64,000 bases of DNA from Trileptium ribeirensis (Eukaryota > Nematoda > Enoplea > Enoplida > Thoracostomopsidae): contig JASANE010029392.1 of NCBI GenBank assembly GCA_030248225.1, positions 22,731-86,730 of the forward strand. Direction: 5' to 3'. A model generated the notes under the pieces. The model was not told where the DNA came from. It saw only the letters and a program-made list of their open reading frames with translations, and made no database searches. Shown here one piece after another: positions 12,801 to 21,980 of the stretch. Each line of letters starts with the position of its first letter. The stretch's first letter is position 1. Position numbers and translations under genes: made by a program.

Positions 12801-15800
12801 TTTAGCAGCTCATGCAGGCTTTTGACCGATACTTATATCGTATGATATTGTAGATTTACTTATGCCAGTGGTAGACTATAGATATATATATAAGTTAACT
12901 GATTTTATACTCACACGGACAGATACTCAGTAAATGCGGTCAACTAACTCGCAAAATCAAGGCTTCAACACTTCAGAATATTCTTTTTCTTAGGCTATTC
13001 CCACTTCAAGTGGAGTCGCCGTTGGTGCACATTGCGTTTCACTATTTGTAGTCTGTAGCCCCTCCCTGCTTCAGTCTTTCCTTTGCCATATATTCTTCCT
13101 TGTTGTCAATTCATCTGGTCCGAACCTTTTTCTCCTGTCCCCTACTTCATTTCCATCGCTTTTCTCATTATGTGACCTTTCTCTGGCTTGATAACATGTC
13201 TATGGTATAATATAGTCTTTTCTAGTGTTTCTTCTCATACACTCATATTTGAACTTGGCTTTTCTCCAAATCTCTGTGTTCTCTATTCAGCAAAGCATGA
13301 AGTGACATCAAGCCTGTCGTAGCATTTTCTTCTCAGCTACATCTATTTTCTTCGCCTGGAGCTATCTGATTTTCCACGTTTTCGCCCTACAAATCAGTAC
13401 CGGGTTTACGTCACTTTGAGGGCGTTTAGTTTCTTGTCACAGAGTACTCGTGTCAGCCTCTTCCAGTTGAGCCATTCAGCCTGGGTCCTCTTAACCACTT
13501 CTAAAGTTCTGTTAACCATCCTCGCTCATGGTTAAATCCCAAGTACCTAAATTTCGCCACTTTCACGAGGACATAATCTTGCATCGTGATATTGCTGGTA
13601 CCAACGTTTGCTTCGTTGCAGCTCGTATACCATGTGTCCTTCTTACAGTCGTTTAGCGCTCTTTCGTCCATCAGTTCTACCAGGCTTCTATCTTCTCCTC
13701 TGTATCTTCTCTTATATTGCGACACACTGCAATGTCGTCCGGAACCATCATGCTCCAATAGTGCTTCCTTCTTTTATTTCGATGACATCCATTATTAAGT
13801 CAAAAATATTTTGGCTTACTGCAAAACAGTTACGTAGCCCTCTTCGCAAAAAGCTCAGTGTCTCTCACGCTTTTTGTACAATGTACAGGAGTTTTAGTGT
13901 CTGCGCGTATGTCTTGTACTAGGCGTGCTTGCTTCTCGGACACTCCTGTTCTCTCATGTATCTCCAAACGTTTTGTTGTGGCACTAGGCCATAGGTTTAT
14001 TAAACTTCAGAAAGATACCATAAAGTATACAGTGTCTTCTCATTTTCGGTTGTTCTCACAGATTCTTAACACAAAGGTGTCATCTATCGTGTCTGTCCTT
14101 GGCATGACGCCAAATTATTCTTCGTCAATGGTAGTTTCTTCTCGAAATATTCATTATATAAGCGTGATTCCACTTTAGGTGTGTACAAGAATGTTGTTCT
14201 TTTGTCGAAATCATTAATTGATTCGCGCAGAAATTAGCGTTTACGTCTTTTCCATTGGCATTCGCATTTTTGTGAAGGCGAACATAGGTTCTGCTATGTA
14301 CGAATGGAATTTGCATTGCACATTTCGCACGATTATCAACGTTCTTCAAATGACACTCTGAATCAAACAGCAATGTTCGCGGTCTGTTTGTGTACTATAG
14401 CATACGAGAAAAACACGGTTGGTAATCACGTTTTCACTTGTACGCTATCCGCAAAATGCAATGCTAAATCGCAAAATAGTGACCACGGACAGCGCCTACA
14501 CGTCAAGACGGGTGCATCCTGGTTCGTTCACCTTCGCAAAATTTTGGACTCCACCTTGTTTAATATTCGCATTAGTACAATTCATTTTTCTCACCCATAA
14601 ATAACAGTTCATACAAAGAAACTATATGGGAAAACTTTTTAAGTTCCATTCGGCTTTAGACTGGATGGTCTATAATCAAAGATGTTTAGTATTGCACAAA
14701 ATGTAAGAGACACTATTTTAATACAATTCAGATTTGTAGCCTCGGATACCTTAATTTAGACTAACATCTGGATGAGTAAGCAGATCAGTTGCAACTTTTT
14801 TCGTGTTATCACACAATAAAGTTCGAAAATCAGTCAACCCTTCCATTTATTGTTAATGACTTAGGCTATATAATGTGCCCTGATTTCTGATAGTGACACC
14901 AATTTTAATAGTTTTATGCATATGCCAACGCTTCACAGAGAACTCTAGATAAGGTTTGGTTAATATAAAGAAGACAAATACACTCGCTTGTATAAACTAG
15001 AGAGAGGGCACAAAGAGATTCGACATGCGAGATATATAATAAAAAGTTTAGAAAATGATGAACAGATCAGTCAAAGGTATAAATAAATGTGGAAGAACAA
15101 AGTTTACTTTGCATAAAAATAAACACAAGTTCTAGCCCTTAATATTCGAAAAAGGAGACGTCTTTTTTGGCATACTTTGTGTTCTCTAAAAGTAATAAGT
15201 AGTCCAAGTGTGGGTGGTAAGTCTAAGATGCAGTTAAAATTCTTGAATACAATTCAATCAGCCGCCTAACTGTTTACGAGCAATACCGTCATAAAAGAGT
15301 TGTGTATAAAACTCGTTTAGCAAAAAAACCATAAAATTATTTAAACTTAATCATATTTATCATCATAAAACAAACAGGCTAACAGCAAAGTTAAACTTTA
15401 AATTAAAATCTATTTCATTAAATCGTCAGCCAAAATCAGATTGAAGTTATGTGATCTGTGCTCTAATTAATATATATATATATATATATATAAATATACT
15501 TTAATATATATATAAATTGTATTGCATATAAATGCAATTATCATATATGCCCATGTTCCGACCTCTTAAGAGTGGGGCCGGCTGAGGTCGGCGGGAGGAA
15601 GTCGCGTCTCGGGGGGGCAGAGGATATCTAGGGCGGGGCATAGTGCTCAAGGAGGGTGGTGAAAAAAGTTGAGAAAATCTCCTCCCACCACCAAGGGCCA
15701 ATTCTTTCCGATTTTACAACCATTTTGCCATCTTCACCCTATTTCAACCAATTTTGGCTAAAAATTTTCGGCGCACAGGGAAGGGGGAGGGGGTTGGCTG

Positions 15801-16342
15801 CGGATCACCAGAAGGCGCGGGTAAGGTTCAGCCTCAGGGACGATAAATTAAGTTCTCGCAGGGGGGTCCAAGCCCTGATGGGGATAGCCCTCATCCTCTG
15901 AGCCGCTATTTCGGTATCTATATCAATTAAATATAAATAGGATAATTAATAAATAACATGTATTTATATACAAATCTTATTATATATATATATAAATATT
16001 AATAAATACTATGAATTTATATATAAATCTTATTTTTAAATTTTTACTTTAAAAGTAGAATTTTCGTTTCTGTGAGACTTAATAGTTGCAATGCCTTGCA
16101 TTATTGAATATTTTAGGTATGTTAGCTGGATGGAAATACTGTTATCAGTGAACGCATGCTTGAATCCATTCGTATTCGCTTACCCAGTTACTACAAAAAC
16201 GACATCACAGGCGTTGGGTACCGCAGCAGCAGCGGGACGACGCTCCGAGACAGCAAGTATTCGCCTAGAAACGGGGGCCCTCAAGAAACCGCGAAGCAAG
16301 TCATCTCCGGATGCTGGTAACACTGCTGAGCATGTTCTTTAG
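6635..16342 (+). CDS. Rhodopsin-class G-protein-coupled receptor, 3' half (four exons)
   Basis: Four exons chain in frame: 6635-6895, 8723-8929, 11534-11751, 16117-16342, giving about 303 residues and a stop at 16340. The first three encode a hydrophilic Ser/Cys/Asn-rich segment of about 200 residues, read as a long third intracellular loop. Then come a basic RRRALLR approach, TM6 with GSWLPYQ (a variant of the CWLP motif), a short outer loop with a Cys, and TM7 with NACLNPFVFAY in place of NPxxY. A basic, Ser-rich C-tail follows. Long third loops are common in amine- and muscarinic-type receptors, but TM1-TM5, which would name the ligand class, are not in the window. Family assignment is firm for the last two exons, less so for the loop exons, which rest on open frames, splice sites and matching phases. 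Confidence 0.75.
6950..7210. repeat. GC-rich non-coding block in receptor intron
   Basis: A sharply GC-rich stretch (GGGGGGTCGGTATTCGGCC, GGGCGCCTATGG) in AT-rich surroundings, with two overlapping open frames of 66-95 codons. Both have low-complexity Gly/Arg composition and no recognisable domain. It is probably part of the GC-flanked dispersed repeat family rather than a gene. Confidence 0.45.
7380..7770. repeat. Dispersed GC-flanked AATTTTGCCA-core repeat
   Basis: C-rich flank (CCCCCGCTCTTC, CACCACTCCCCGCCCCCGC), then a core with GAAATTTTTGCAACAATGTG and GTGAAATTGGCAAAAATGTG, then another GC-rich flank. Same architecture as 10510-10860 and 31670-31930. A duplicated phrase, TAGATTCTACTA(T/C)CTTGG, at 7738 and 7808 follows it. 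Confidence 0.5.
8340..8680. repeat. Dispersed GC-flanked repeat
   Basis: Flanks CACCCCTCCTTCCCCGC and CCACTCCCCCGCACTG surround a core with GAAAAATTTTAGGAATTATTG, AAATTTTGCGGG and GAGAAAATTTTCGG. Fits the family seen elsewhere in the window. It ends about 40 bases before the receptor exon at 8723. Confidence 0.5.
8723..8929 (+). CDS. Receptor exon: middle part of intracellular loop 3
   Basis: Acceptor CTTCGCATTTTATAG ends at 8722 and the donor GCC|GTAAGT begins at 8930. It has 69 codons, phase 0 at both ends, so it joins the 6635-6895 exon in frame. The translation starts LSEQSCDSSGGLVAHL and ends SLQNQCADA. A slightly later acceptor (CTTAG, ending 8727) would break the frame, so 8723 is preferred. 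A second frame is also open here, so the call depends on phase agreement with its neighbours. Confidence 0.55.
8990..9345. repeat. CCGGC-rich inverted segments
   Basis: 9003-9090 is a dense set of CCGGCTCG, TTAGCCGGC and CCGGCTAAC phrases able to fold on themselves. A related piece (CAAAAATCCAGCCGGTG followed by TTCAATACTACTAATG) at 9315-9345 mirrors AAAATCCGGCTGGTGCCCAACACTACTAAAGG at 9084-9115. It therefore looks like a short repeat present twice, probably a small transposon family. Confidence 0.45.
9732..9808 (-). repeat. tRNA-derived SINE or tRNA pseudogene
   Basis: On the minus strand the sequence has a polymerase III A-box-like TAGCGTAGCGGCTAGCG and, about 35 bases later, a B-box GGTTCAATCC, with spacing like a tRNA gene. 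The acceptor-stem ends do not pair well, so it is not a convincing functional tRNA. A similar A-box/B-box pair occurs on the plus strand at 26668-26727. Confidence 0.55.
10510..10860. repeat. Dispersed GC-flanked AATTTT-core repeat
   Basis: GGCTGAGGGGGAGGGCAG flank, then repeated phrases such as TTTTCACAATTTATCG and TTCTCAATTTTATCC, then GTTCCGGGGGAAGTGGG and GGCTCCATCCTCAAGGGG. Open frames of 60-71 codons cross it on both strands but show only repeat-derived composition. Confidence 0.55.
10998..11385. mobile_element. Small inverted-repeat transposon (MITE-like), 388 bp
   Basis: Left end 10998-11029 reads TAAAGGACCCCCATGTGAAA then GTTTTGTCCACC. The right end (11353-11385), reverse complemented, reads TAAAGGATCCCTTATGCGAA then AGTTTTGTCCACC, so there are about 32-base terminal inverted repeats with a few mismatches. 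The interior is a patchwork of GGTGT and ACACC phrases (ATGGTGT, ACACCAT) that can pair with one another. Non-autonomous, with no ORF. Confidence 0.8.
11534..11751 (+). CDS. Receptor exon: end of loop 3 and TM6
   Basis: Ends at donor CA|GTGAGT (phase 2). The translation contains RRNMSSTASVGDFRRRALLR, then the hydrophobic LSIIGLYIGSWLPYQIVAVI (TM6, with the WLP kink proline) and VDEETFIKCHQ in the outer loop. The start is less certain: the strong acceptor TATATTGCAG at 11508 is followed at once by an in-frame TAA, so an AAG acceptor ending at 11533 is preferred because it gives phase 0 and matches the previous exon. A CAG ending at 11571 is possible but out of phase. Confidence 0.75.
12273..12838. 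repeat. 94-bp tandem satellite, six copies
   Basis: The phrase AGACTTATATTATAGATAG recurs at 12273, 12367, 12461, 12555, 12649 and 12743, a constant 94-base step. Each unit continues ACATTGCTATGAATGTC, GATATCACAAGCAATTTA, CAGCTCATGCAGGC. Copies differ by only a few bases, so the expansion is recent. It lies in the receptor intron between 11751 and 16117. Confidence 0.92.
12990..13800 (-). pseudogene. Non-LTR retrotransposon 3' fragment, reverse strand
   Basis: Reading the minus strand, the open piece 13758-13501 ends VKVAKFRYLGFNHERGWLTEL, matching the 'V.KFRYLGS....G' block after the reverse transcriptase palm. It is followed in other frames by AEWLNWKRLTRVLCDKKLN ('W..W......LCD.K') and much further by basic terminal-domain-like residues. 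Frame breaks and stops are frequent. It is a different, older insertion than the element at 1710-5062. Confidence 0.65.
13801..15460. other. Intronic sequence, no gene seen
   Basis: AT-rich sequence with a few open frames up to 106 codons on both strands (13858-14178, 14304-14600). None shows a domain or exon-like splice sites. The part 14220-14600 repeats short phrases such as ATTCGCAT and GCAAAAT, which suggests an old repeat. It probably lies wholly in the last receptor intron. Confidence 0.4.
15467..15520. repeat. (TA)n microsatellite
   Basis: A run of TATATATA with minor interruptions, 15469-15493 and 15502-15513; a similar one lies at 15982-16000. No function inferred. Confidence 0.85.
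15560..15900. repeat. Dispersed GC-flanked AATTTTGCCA-core repeat
   Basis: GCCGGCTGAGGTCGGCGGG flank, core with CCAATTCTTTCCGATTTTAC, ACCATTTTGCCATC and CCAATTTTGGC, then GGGAAGGGGGAGGGGG. It shares layout with 10510-10860. It lies about 200 bp upstream of the last receptor exon. Confidence 0.55.
16117..16342 (+). CDS. Receptor terminal exon: TM7 and C-tail
   Basis: Acceptor TTGAATATTTTAG ends at 16116. The first base completes the Gln codon begun in the previous exon, giving HQYVSWMEILLSVNACLNPF. TM7 carries NPFVF where most receptors have NPxxY, so the Tyr is replaced or shifted (a Tyr follows two residues on). The tail from about 16186 (TTKTTSQALG to NTAEHVL and TAG) is the first unit of the 189-bp tandem array downstream. 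The tail is short and basic, with a KKPRSKSS patch that could be phosphorylated (inference). Confidence 0.8.
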
Positions 16343-19005
16343 AAAAATTCAAACTTCAACGTCATGGACATTGAGTTACCACAAAATCAACATCACAGGC
16401 GTTGAATATCGCAGCAGCACCGGGACGACGTTCCGAGACAGAAAGTATTCGCTTACAAACGGGAGCGCTCAAGAAACCGCTAAGCAAATCATCTCAGGAT
16501 GCTGGTAACACTTCTGAGCATGTTCTTTAGAAAAGTCCAAACTTCAACGTCATGGACATCGAGTTACCACAAAAACGACATCGCAGGCGTTGAATATCGC
16601 AGAAGCAGCGGGACAACGCTAAAAGGTAGAAAGTATTCGCTTACAAACAGGAGCCCTGAAGTAACCCCAAAACAAATCATGTCAGAATGCTGTTAACACT
16701 TCTGAGCATATTATTCAGCTAAAGTTCAAACTTCGACGTCATGCGCATCGAGTTACCACAAAATCCAAATCGCAGGCGCTGAATATCGCAGCAGCACCGG
16801 GTTGACGGTCCGAGACAGAAAGTATTCGCTTACAAACAGGAGCCCTGAAGAAACCGCGAACCAAGTCATCTCCGGATGCTAGTAACACTGCTGAGCATAT
16901 TCTTTAGCAAAAGTTCAAACTTCGACTACGTGGGTATTGAGTTACCATAAAATAGAGATCATAGGTGTTGAATATCGCCGCAACAGCGGGACAACACTCC
17001 AAGACAGAAAATACTCGCTTACAAACACGAACCCTGAAGAAGCCGTGAACCAAGTCATCTCCGGACGCAGGTAACACCGCTGAGTATATTATTTAGTAAA
17101 AGTTCAAACTTCAAGGTCATAGACATCGAGTTACCACAAAATCGACATCGCTGGCGTTGAATATCGCAGCAGCAGCGGGACAACGCTCCGAGATAGAAAG
17201 TATTCGCTTACAAACAGGAGCCCTGAAGAAACCGCGAACCAAGTCATCTCCGGATGCTGGTAACACTGCTGAGCATATTATTTAGTAAAAGTTCAAACCT
17301 CAACGTCATAGACATCGAGTTACCACAAAATCGACATCGCAGGCGTTGAATATCGCAGCAGCACCGGGACGACGTTCCGAGACAGAATGTATTCGCTTAC
17401 AAACGGGAGCCCTCAAGAAACCGCTAAGCAAATCATCTCAGGATGCTGGTAACACTTCTGAGCATGTTCTTTAGAAATGTCCAAACTTCAACGTCATGGA
17501 CATCGAGTTACCACAAAATAGACATTACAAGCGTCGAATATCGCAGCAGCAGCGGGACAACGCTCGGTGACAGTAAATATTCGCCTACAAACGGCACCCT
17601 CACGAAACCGCAAAGGAAGTCATCTCCGGATGCTGGTAACACTGCTGAGCATATTATTTAGCAAAAGTTCAAACTTCGACTACGTGGGTATTGAGTTACC
17701 ATAAAATAGAGATCATAGGTGTTGAATATTGCCGCAACAGCGGGACAACACTCCAAGACAGAAAATACTCGCTTACAAACACGAGCCCTGAAGAAGCCGT
17801 GAACCAAGTCATCTCCGGATGCAGGTAACACCGCTGAGCATATTATTTAGTAAAAGTTCAAACTTCAAGGTCATAGACATCGAGTTACCACAAAATCGAC
17901 ATCGCTGGCGTTGAATATCGCAGCAGCAGCGGGACAACGCTCCGAGACAGAAAGTATTCGCTTACAAACAGGAGCCCTGAAGAAACCGCGAACCAAGTCA
18001 TCTCCGGATGCTGGTAACACTGCTGAGCATATGATTTAGTAAAAATTCAAACCTCAACGTCATAGACATCGAGTTACCACAAAATCGACATCGCAGGCGT
18101 TGAATATCGCAGCAGCACCGGGACGACGTTCCGAGACAGAAAGTATTCGCTTACAAACGGGAGCCCTCAAGAAACCGCAAAGCAAATCATCTCAGGATGT
18201 TGGTAACACTTCTGAGCATGTTCTTTAGAAATGTCCAAACTTCAACGTCATGGACATCGAGTTAACACAAAATAGACATCACAAGCGTTGAATATCGCAG
18301 CAGCAGCGGGACAACGCTCGGTGACCGTAAATATTCGCCTACAAACGGCACCCTCACGAAACCGCAAAGGAAGTCATCTCCGGATGCTGGTAACACTGAT
18401 GAGCATATTATTTAGTAAAAGTTCAAACCTCAACATCATAGACATCGAGTTACCACAAAATAGACATCACAAGCGTTGAATATCGCAGCAGCAGCAGGAC
18501 AACGCTCGGTGACAGTAAATATTCGCCTACAAACGGCACCCTCAAGAAACCGCAAAGCAAATCATCTCTGGATGCTGGCAACACTGCTGAGCATATTACT
18601 AGTAAAAGTTCAAACTTCGACTTAATTACATCGAGTTACCGCAAAATCTACATCGCAGTCGTTGAATATCGCAGCAGCATCGGGACGAAGCTCCAAGACA
18701 GAAAGTAATCGCATACAAACGGAAGCGCTCAAGAAACCGCGAAGCAAATCATCTCCGAATGCTGGTAACACTGTTGAGCACATTCTTTAGTAAACATTCA
18801 AACTTCGACGCCATGGATATTGAGTTACCACAAAATAGACATCACAGGTGTTGAGTATCGCAGCAGCACCGGAAGACGCTCAGTGACAGAAAGTATTCGT
18901 CTACAAGTGGGAGCCCCCAAAAGCAGCTAAGCACGTCATCTCTAATTGCTAGAACAATGCTGAACATATCCTTTAATAAAAAGTTCAAACTTCGCCTGCA
19001 TAGAT
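16186..19005 (+). repeat. 189-bp tandem array, 15 units, starting inside the receptor C-tail exon
   Basis: The phrase AGTTACCACAAAA (first unit AGTTACTACAAAA) begins at 16186, 16374, 16562, 16751, 16940, 17129, 17318, 17506, 17694, 17883, 18072, 18260, 18448, 18634 and 18823, steps of 186-189 bases. Unit 1 is the coding C-tail and stop of the receptor; units 2-15 lie in what would be 3' UTR or flank. Each unit holds the tail-coding segment, the CATNNTNTTTAG-type stop region and a short 3' segment (TTCAAACTTCAACGTCATGG). Units 5-8 and 9-12 are near-identical as a block. Units 2, 6, 7, 10, 11 and 14 still read open from GCGTTGAAT (or TCGTTGAAT) to the stop. Units 3-5 have stops, and 8, 12 and 13 have a one-base shift. 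Confidence 0.92.
18975..18980 (+). terminator. Possible polyadenylation signal AATAAA at array end
   Basis: AATAAA in unit 15, at the position where other units read TTTAGTAAAA. If transcription runs through the array, this is the first canonical signal at its end. Purely positional evidence. Confidence 0.3.
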
Positions 19006-20142
19006 TTCTGAACTGTATCAGAATTTAATTTTATGCGTCGTTCCAATTTTGTTGCGCAGTAGAAGTCTAAATTTCGGTCAGAGGCCCTGCCCGCGGGCCA
19101 GGCAGGTCCCGGTAGACGCACTATAACAAACGGATCGTAACGAAATGTTACAGAACGGAGCCGATCCCAACGGGCCGCCTCGGGTCAACCAAAATTGGTC
19201 CGTTCTCACATCTAGCCCACGACCAAGTGATTTATACATAGGTTGATAATGTTCAGTTTGTTTTAATTATTTTTGTCGTGCTAATTTCACGGTTATTCAA
19301 CTCTACCGTTGGGCATTTAGTGCACAAATTCAAGGAATATACGCAATTTTTTTACCAAATTCATAGAATTATAGACAAGAAATATAACACATTATATTAT
19401 TTTACCGCAAAGATATTGAGCCCTAGTTGTGTATTTTATTATTTTGGCTATGGCCAAGCTGAACATTGCGACGTCAACACCCCAATCGAATTTCTATTCT
19501 TTTCTGACATATTTGTGGCGGTTTGTATTATCAATTTTATTAAAAACCTAGGCATTAAGAAGTATAAAGTCTGATTTTGCTTTGTGTTTTGCCTTTTTTT
19601 GCTTTTTCAAGTATCCGTTAAAGTTCGATTTTCAAGGTAGCTAGGAGCTCGAAATGCGAGGCCTTAGTATTTTTATATATATCGCCTGAATCCTTTATGT
19701 CGGAGTGATGAAACTCGAATACTAACGGGCCGGCTGGGCCGAAAATTTTTAGCCTGTTTACACCTCTGTACTTCCAATGAATTCTGATAAAAACTGGAGA
19801 ATGATTTATGAAATCCGACGTATATATACATTGGAGCAATTCCAAATTAAATTTCTGCGATAAACGCGGCTACCGCATCTTCTACAAGCAAAATTCAACT
19901 GCAGTTCAGCTAAATTATTGCTGAACTAAATAGACTGATAATACTTGTTCTGGTCACATAATAGAGTTAAATTATTATAGATATTTAAATGCACCTATTT
20001 TCAAAATTCACAATTAAATGCGTATAGTTAACTTGCCAACTTGCCTAATAATGCAACTTTCCTAATATAACGACACTACGAATTGCAAACAAGATTAAAA
20101 AGTATTAGGCTCTGTTCTATCGGAATAAAAAAGGGACTCTAC
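19006..20142. other. Non-coding stretch downstream of the receptor
   Basis: No supported gene. A 98-codon open frame (19278-19574) is AT-rich and hydrophobic (many Phe, Ile, Tyr) with no recognisable domain, as expected by chance in AT-rich DNA. 19080-19210 is a GC-richer island (CCCTGCCCGCGGGCCAGGC, GGGCCGCCTCGGGTC) of unknown nature. Confidence 0.4.
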
Positions 20143-20223
20143 ACAAACATCTATCATCCAATTTGAAAAATTCTAGCGACGCTCTGCTTATTTTTACTCC
20201 TGCCCTTGATGCTTATATATTAA
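20143..20223 (+). repeat. Left part of the 80-bp tandem array, separated by an insertion
   Basis: ACATCTATCATCCAATTTG through CTGCCCTTGATGCTTATATATT is one copy of the 80-bp unit found seven times at 21421-21980. It ends exactly at TTAA, where the piggyBac-type element begins. Confidence 0.85.
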
Positions 20224-21422
20224 CACTTCCGGTACTGAAGCCACTGTTGGTTATGGCATCGCCACGCTACGTCGCGTTTTCGACAAAACAGGACGGGAAT
20301 GTCCTAGATTTATGTCTATGACCATTCCTTAGTCCCACAGTATATTCGCCCGACGTTTGGTCTTGGGTCCCACCGGTGGGTCCTCAGTCTGGGAGGAATA
20401 ATGTTTGCTGGCCACGCGGGGGACCCACCGGTGGGACCCTGGTATATTGTTCTCAAAACTTATAAAGAGGCGTATATATAATATTACATGAATAATAATT
20501 AACTTTATTTTGGTACAAGCGCGTTGCCATGGAAGTCTTGTTTGGAATAGGGATAGTAAACTCTTATATCGTGTTCAAGGAACAGGTCCTCCAAATGGCA
20601 ATAGAACGGAATCATTGCGGTATTACGCAGTTCAAGACTAATCTAATGCATCATCTCCGCCAAAGGGCCAAACAACTCCGGTCTGAAACCGGAGTCGGGC
20701 CTTCTCCACGAGAACGGATTCTCATCCAACCGGGCATTCCTGAAGGTCATCGGTTAGAAACGCTGGAGGGCCGAGGCAGGCGGAGGGTCAGCAGACAAAC
20801 GTCGGCGGTGTTCAGGATGTTACAAACGGTTCGCAGAGGAACTCAATGATACAAACGAGGCGAAAAAGCGTTCGAAAAAAGTCAGAACATTTTGCTCCGG
20901 TGTTAGAACAAGGCGTTTTGTAATGAGTGTTTTTTGCAGATCCAAGCCATCAAGGACAATAAATTTCGCAAATAACAAATCTCTGCTGAAGTAACAGTAT
21001 TTCATAAACTTTTTTTTATAATTTAGAAATATAAGTTTGCGGTTAGGATAGGATCCGAATGGTGGGACCCAGTCTGTTTTTATGTGTTGTCGCTAAAAAC
21101 TTATCTACTATAATTTCATGATGCTTTTTGGAACGCTATTTGAGTAACTTCGACTATTACTGGAAAGATATCACCGCCCATTCTAGAATTTCGATTACTT
21201 AAAGATATACCGCGCGAGGGACCCGGCAGTGGGATCCCACGGAATATATCTGACAAGTGCAAAGTTGAGACTGTATAGAACAGGCTGACGGAATAAAATG
21301 GTGTAAATCTACCACGCTGCTTTTGTAACACGCAATTGAACAACATGGCCAAATGGGACCCTCGTCTGGAAGCCAAATAGGCGAGGGTCCCACCGGTGGG
21401 TCCTCCGTATGGAGAGTGTTAA
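20220..21422 (+). mobile_element. piggyBac-type transposon relic flanked by TTAA
   Basis: TTAA at 20220-20223 and 21419-21422 flank a 1195-bp insert that splits an 80-bp tandem array (which reads TATATTGAGAAACATC at uninterrupted joints). Ends are CACTTCCGG on the left and, reverse complemented, CACTCTCCATACGG on the right, a weak inverted match. Sub-terminal copies of GGGTCCCACCGGTGGGTCC lie at about 20368 and 21385, with the reverse form at about 20424. The inside carries the C-terminal end of a transposase. TTAA duplication is the hallmark of the piggyBac family. The element is internally shortened, since an intact transposase needs about 1.7 kb. Confidence 0.8.
20529..20994 (+). pseudogene. 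piggyBac transposase C-terminal fragment, frameshifted
   Basis: The first frame (20529-20849) opens VLFGIGIVNSYIVFKEQ, matching the 'h.....vNayilYk' helix near the end of the piggyBac catalytic domain, then ITQFKTNLMHHL ('F...L...L') and a basic stretch. After a one-base shift near 20815 the next frame gives CYKRFAEELN, RSKKVRTFCSGVRTRRFVMS and VFCRSKPS. This is the Cys-containing C-terminal region of these transposases (normally a zinc-binding domain) with some cysteines lost, ending TAA at 20994. The upstream catalytic part is missing. Confidence 0.7.
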
Positions 21423-21980
21423 GAAACATCTATCATCCAATTTGAAAAATTGTAGCGACTCTCTGTTTATTTTCACTCCTGCCTTTCTTGCTTATATATT
21501 GAGAAACATCTATCATCTAATTTGTAAAATTTTTGCGACTCTCTTTTTATTTTCGCTCCTGCCCTTCATGCTTATATATTGAGAAACATCTATCATCTAA
21601 TTTGTACAATTTTAGCGGCTCTCAGTTTATTTTCACTCCTGCTCTTCATGCTTATATATTGAGAAACATCTATCATCCAATTTGTAAAATTTTTGCGACT
21701 CCCTTTTTATTTTTGCTCCTGCCCTTCATGCTTATATATTGAGAAACATCTATCATCTAATTTGTAAAATTTTAGCGGTACTCAGTTTATTTTCACTCCT
21801 GCTCTTCATGCTTATATATTGAGAAACATCTATCATCCAATTTGTAAAATTTTTGCGACTCTCTTTTTATTTTTGCTCCTGCCCTTCATGCTTATATATT
21901 GAGAAACATCTATCATCTAATTTGTAAAATTTTAGCGGCTCTCAGTTTATTTTAACTCCTGCACTTCATGCTTATATATA
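21421..21980 (+). repeat. 80-bp tandem array, seven copies, alternating subtypes
   Basis: GAGAAACATCTATCATC begins at 21501 and every 80 bases to 21901, with the first copy at 21421 (AAGAAACATC). Units from 21501 on alternate between GCGACTC...TTTTTATTTTYGC and GCGGCTC (GCGGTAC in one)...CAGTTTATTTTMAC, so the recent amplification unit was a 160-bp dimer. Open frames across it are repeat artefacts. Confidence 0.92.

Noticed and set aside
16311..17661. Repeated 62-72 codon frames beginning MLVTLLSMFF in the 189-bp array
   Set aside because: They are the alternative frame of the satellite unit; the receptor-tail frame explains the array better.
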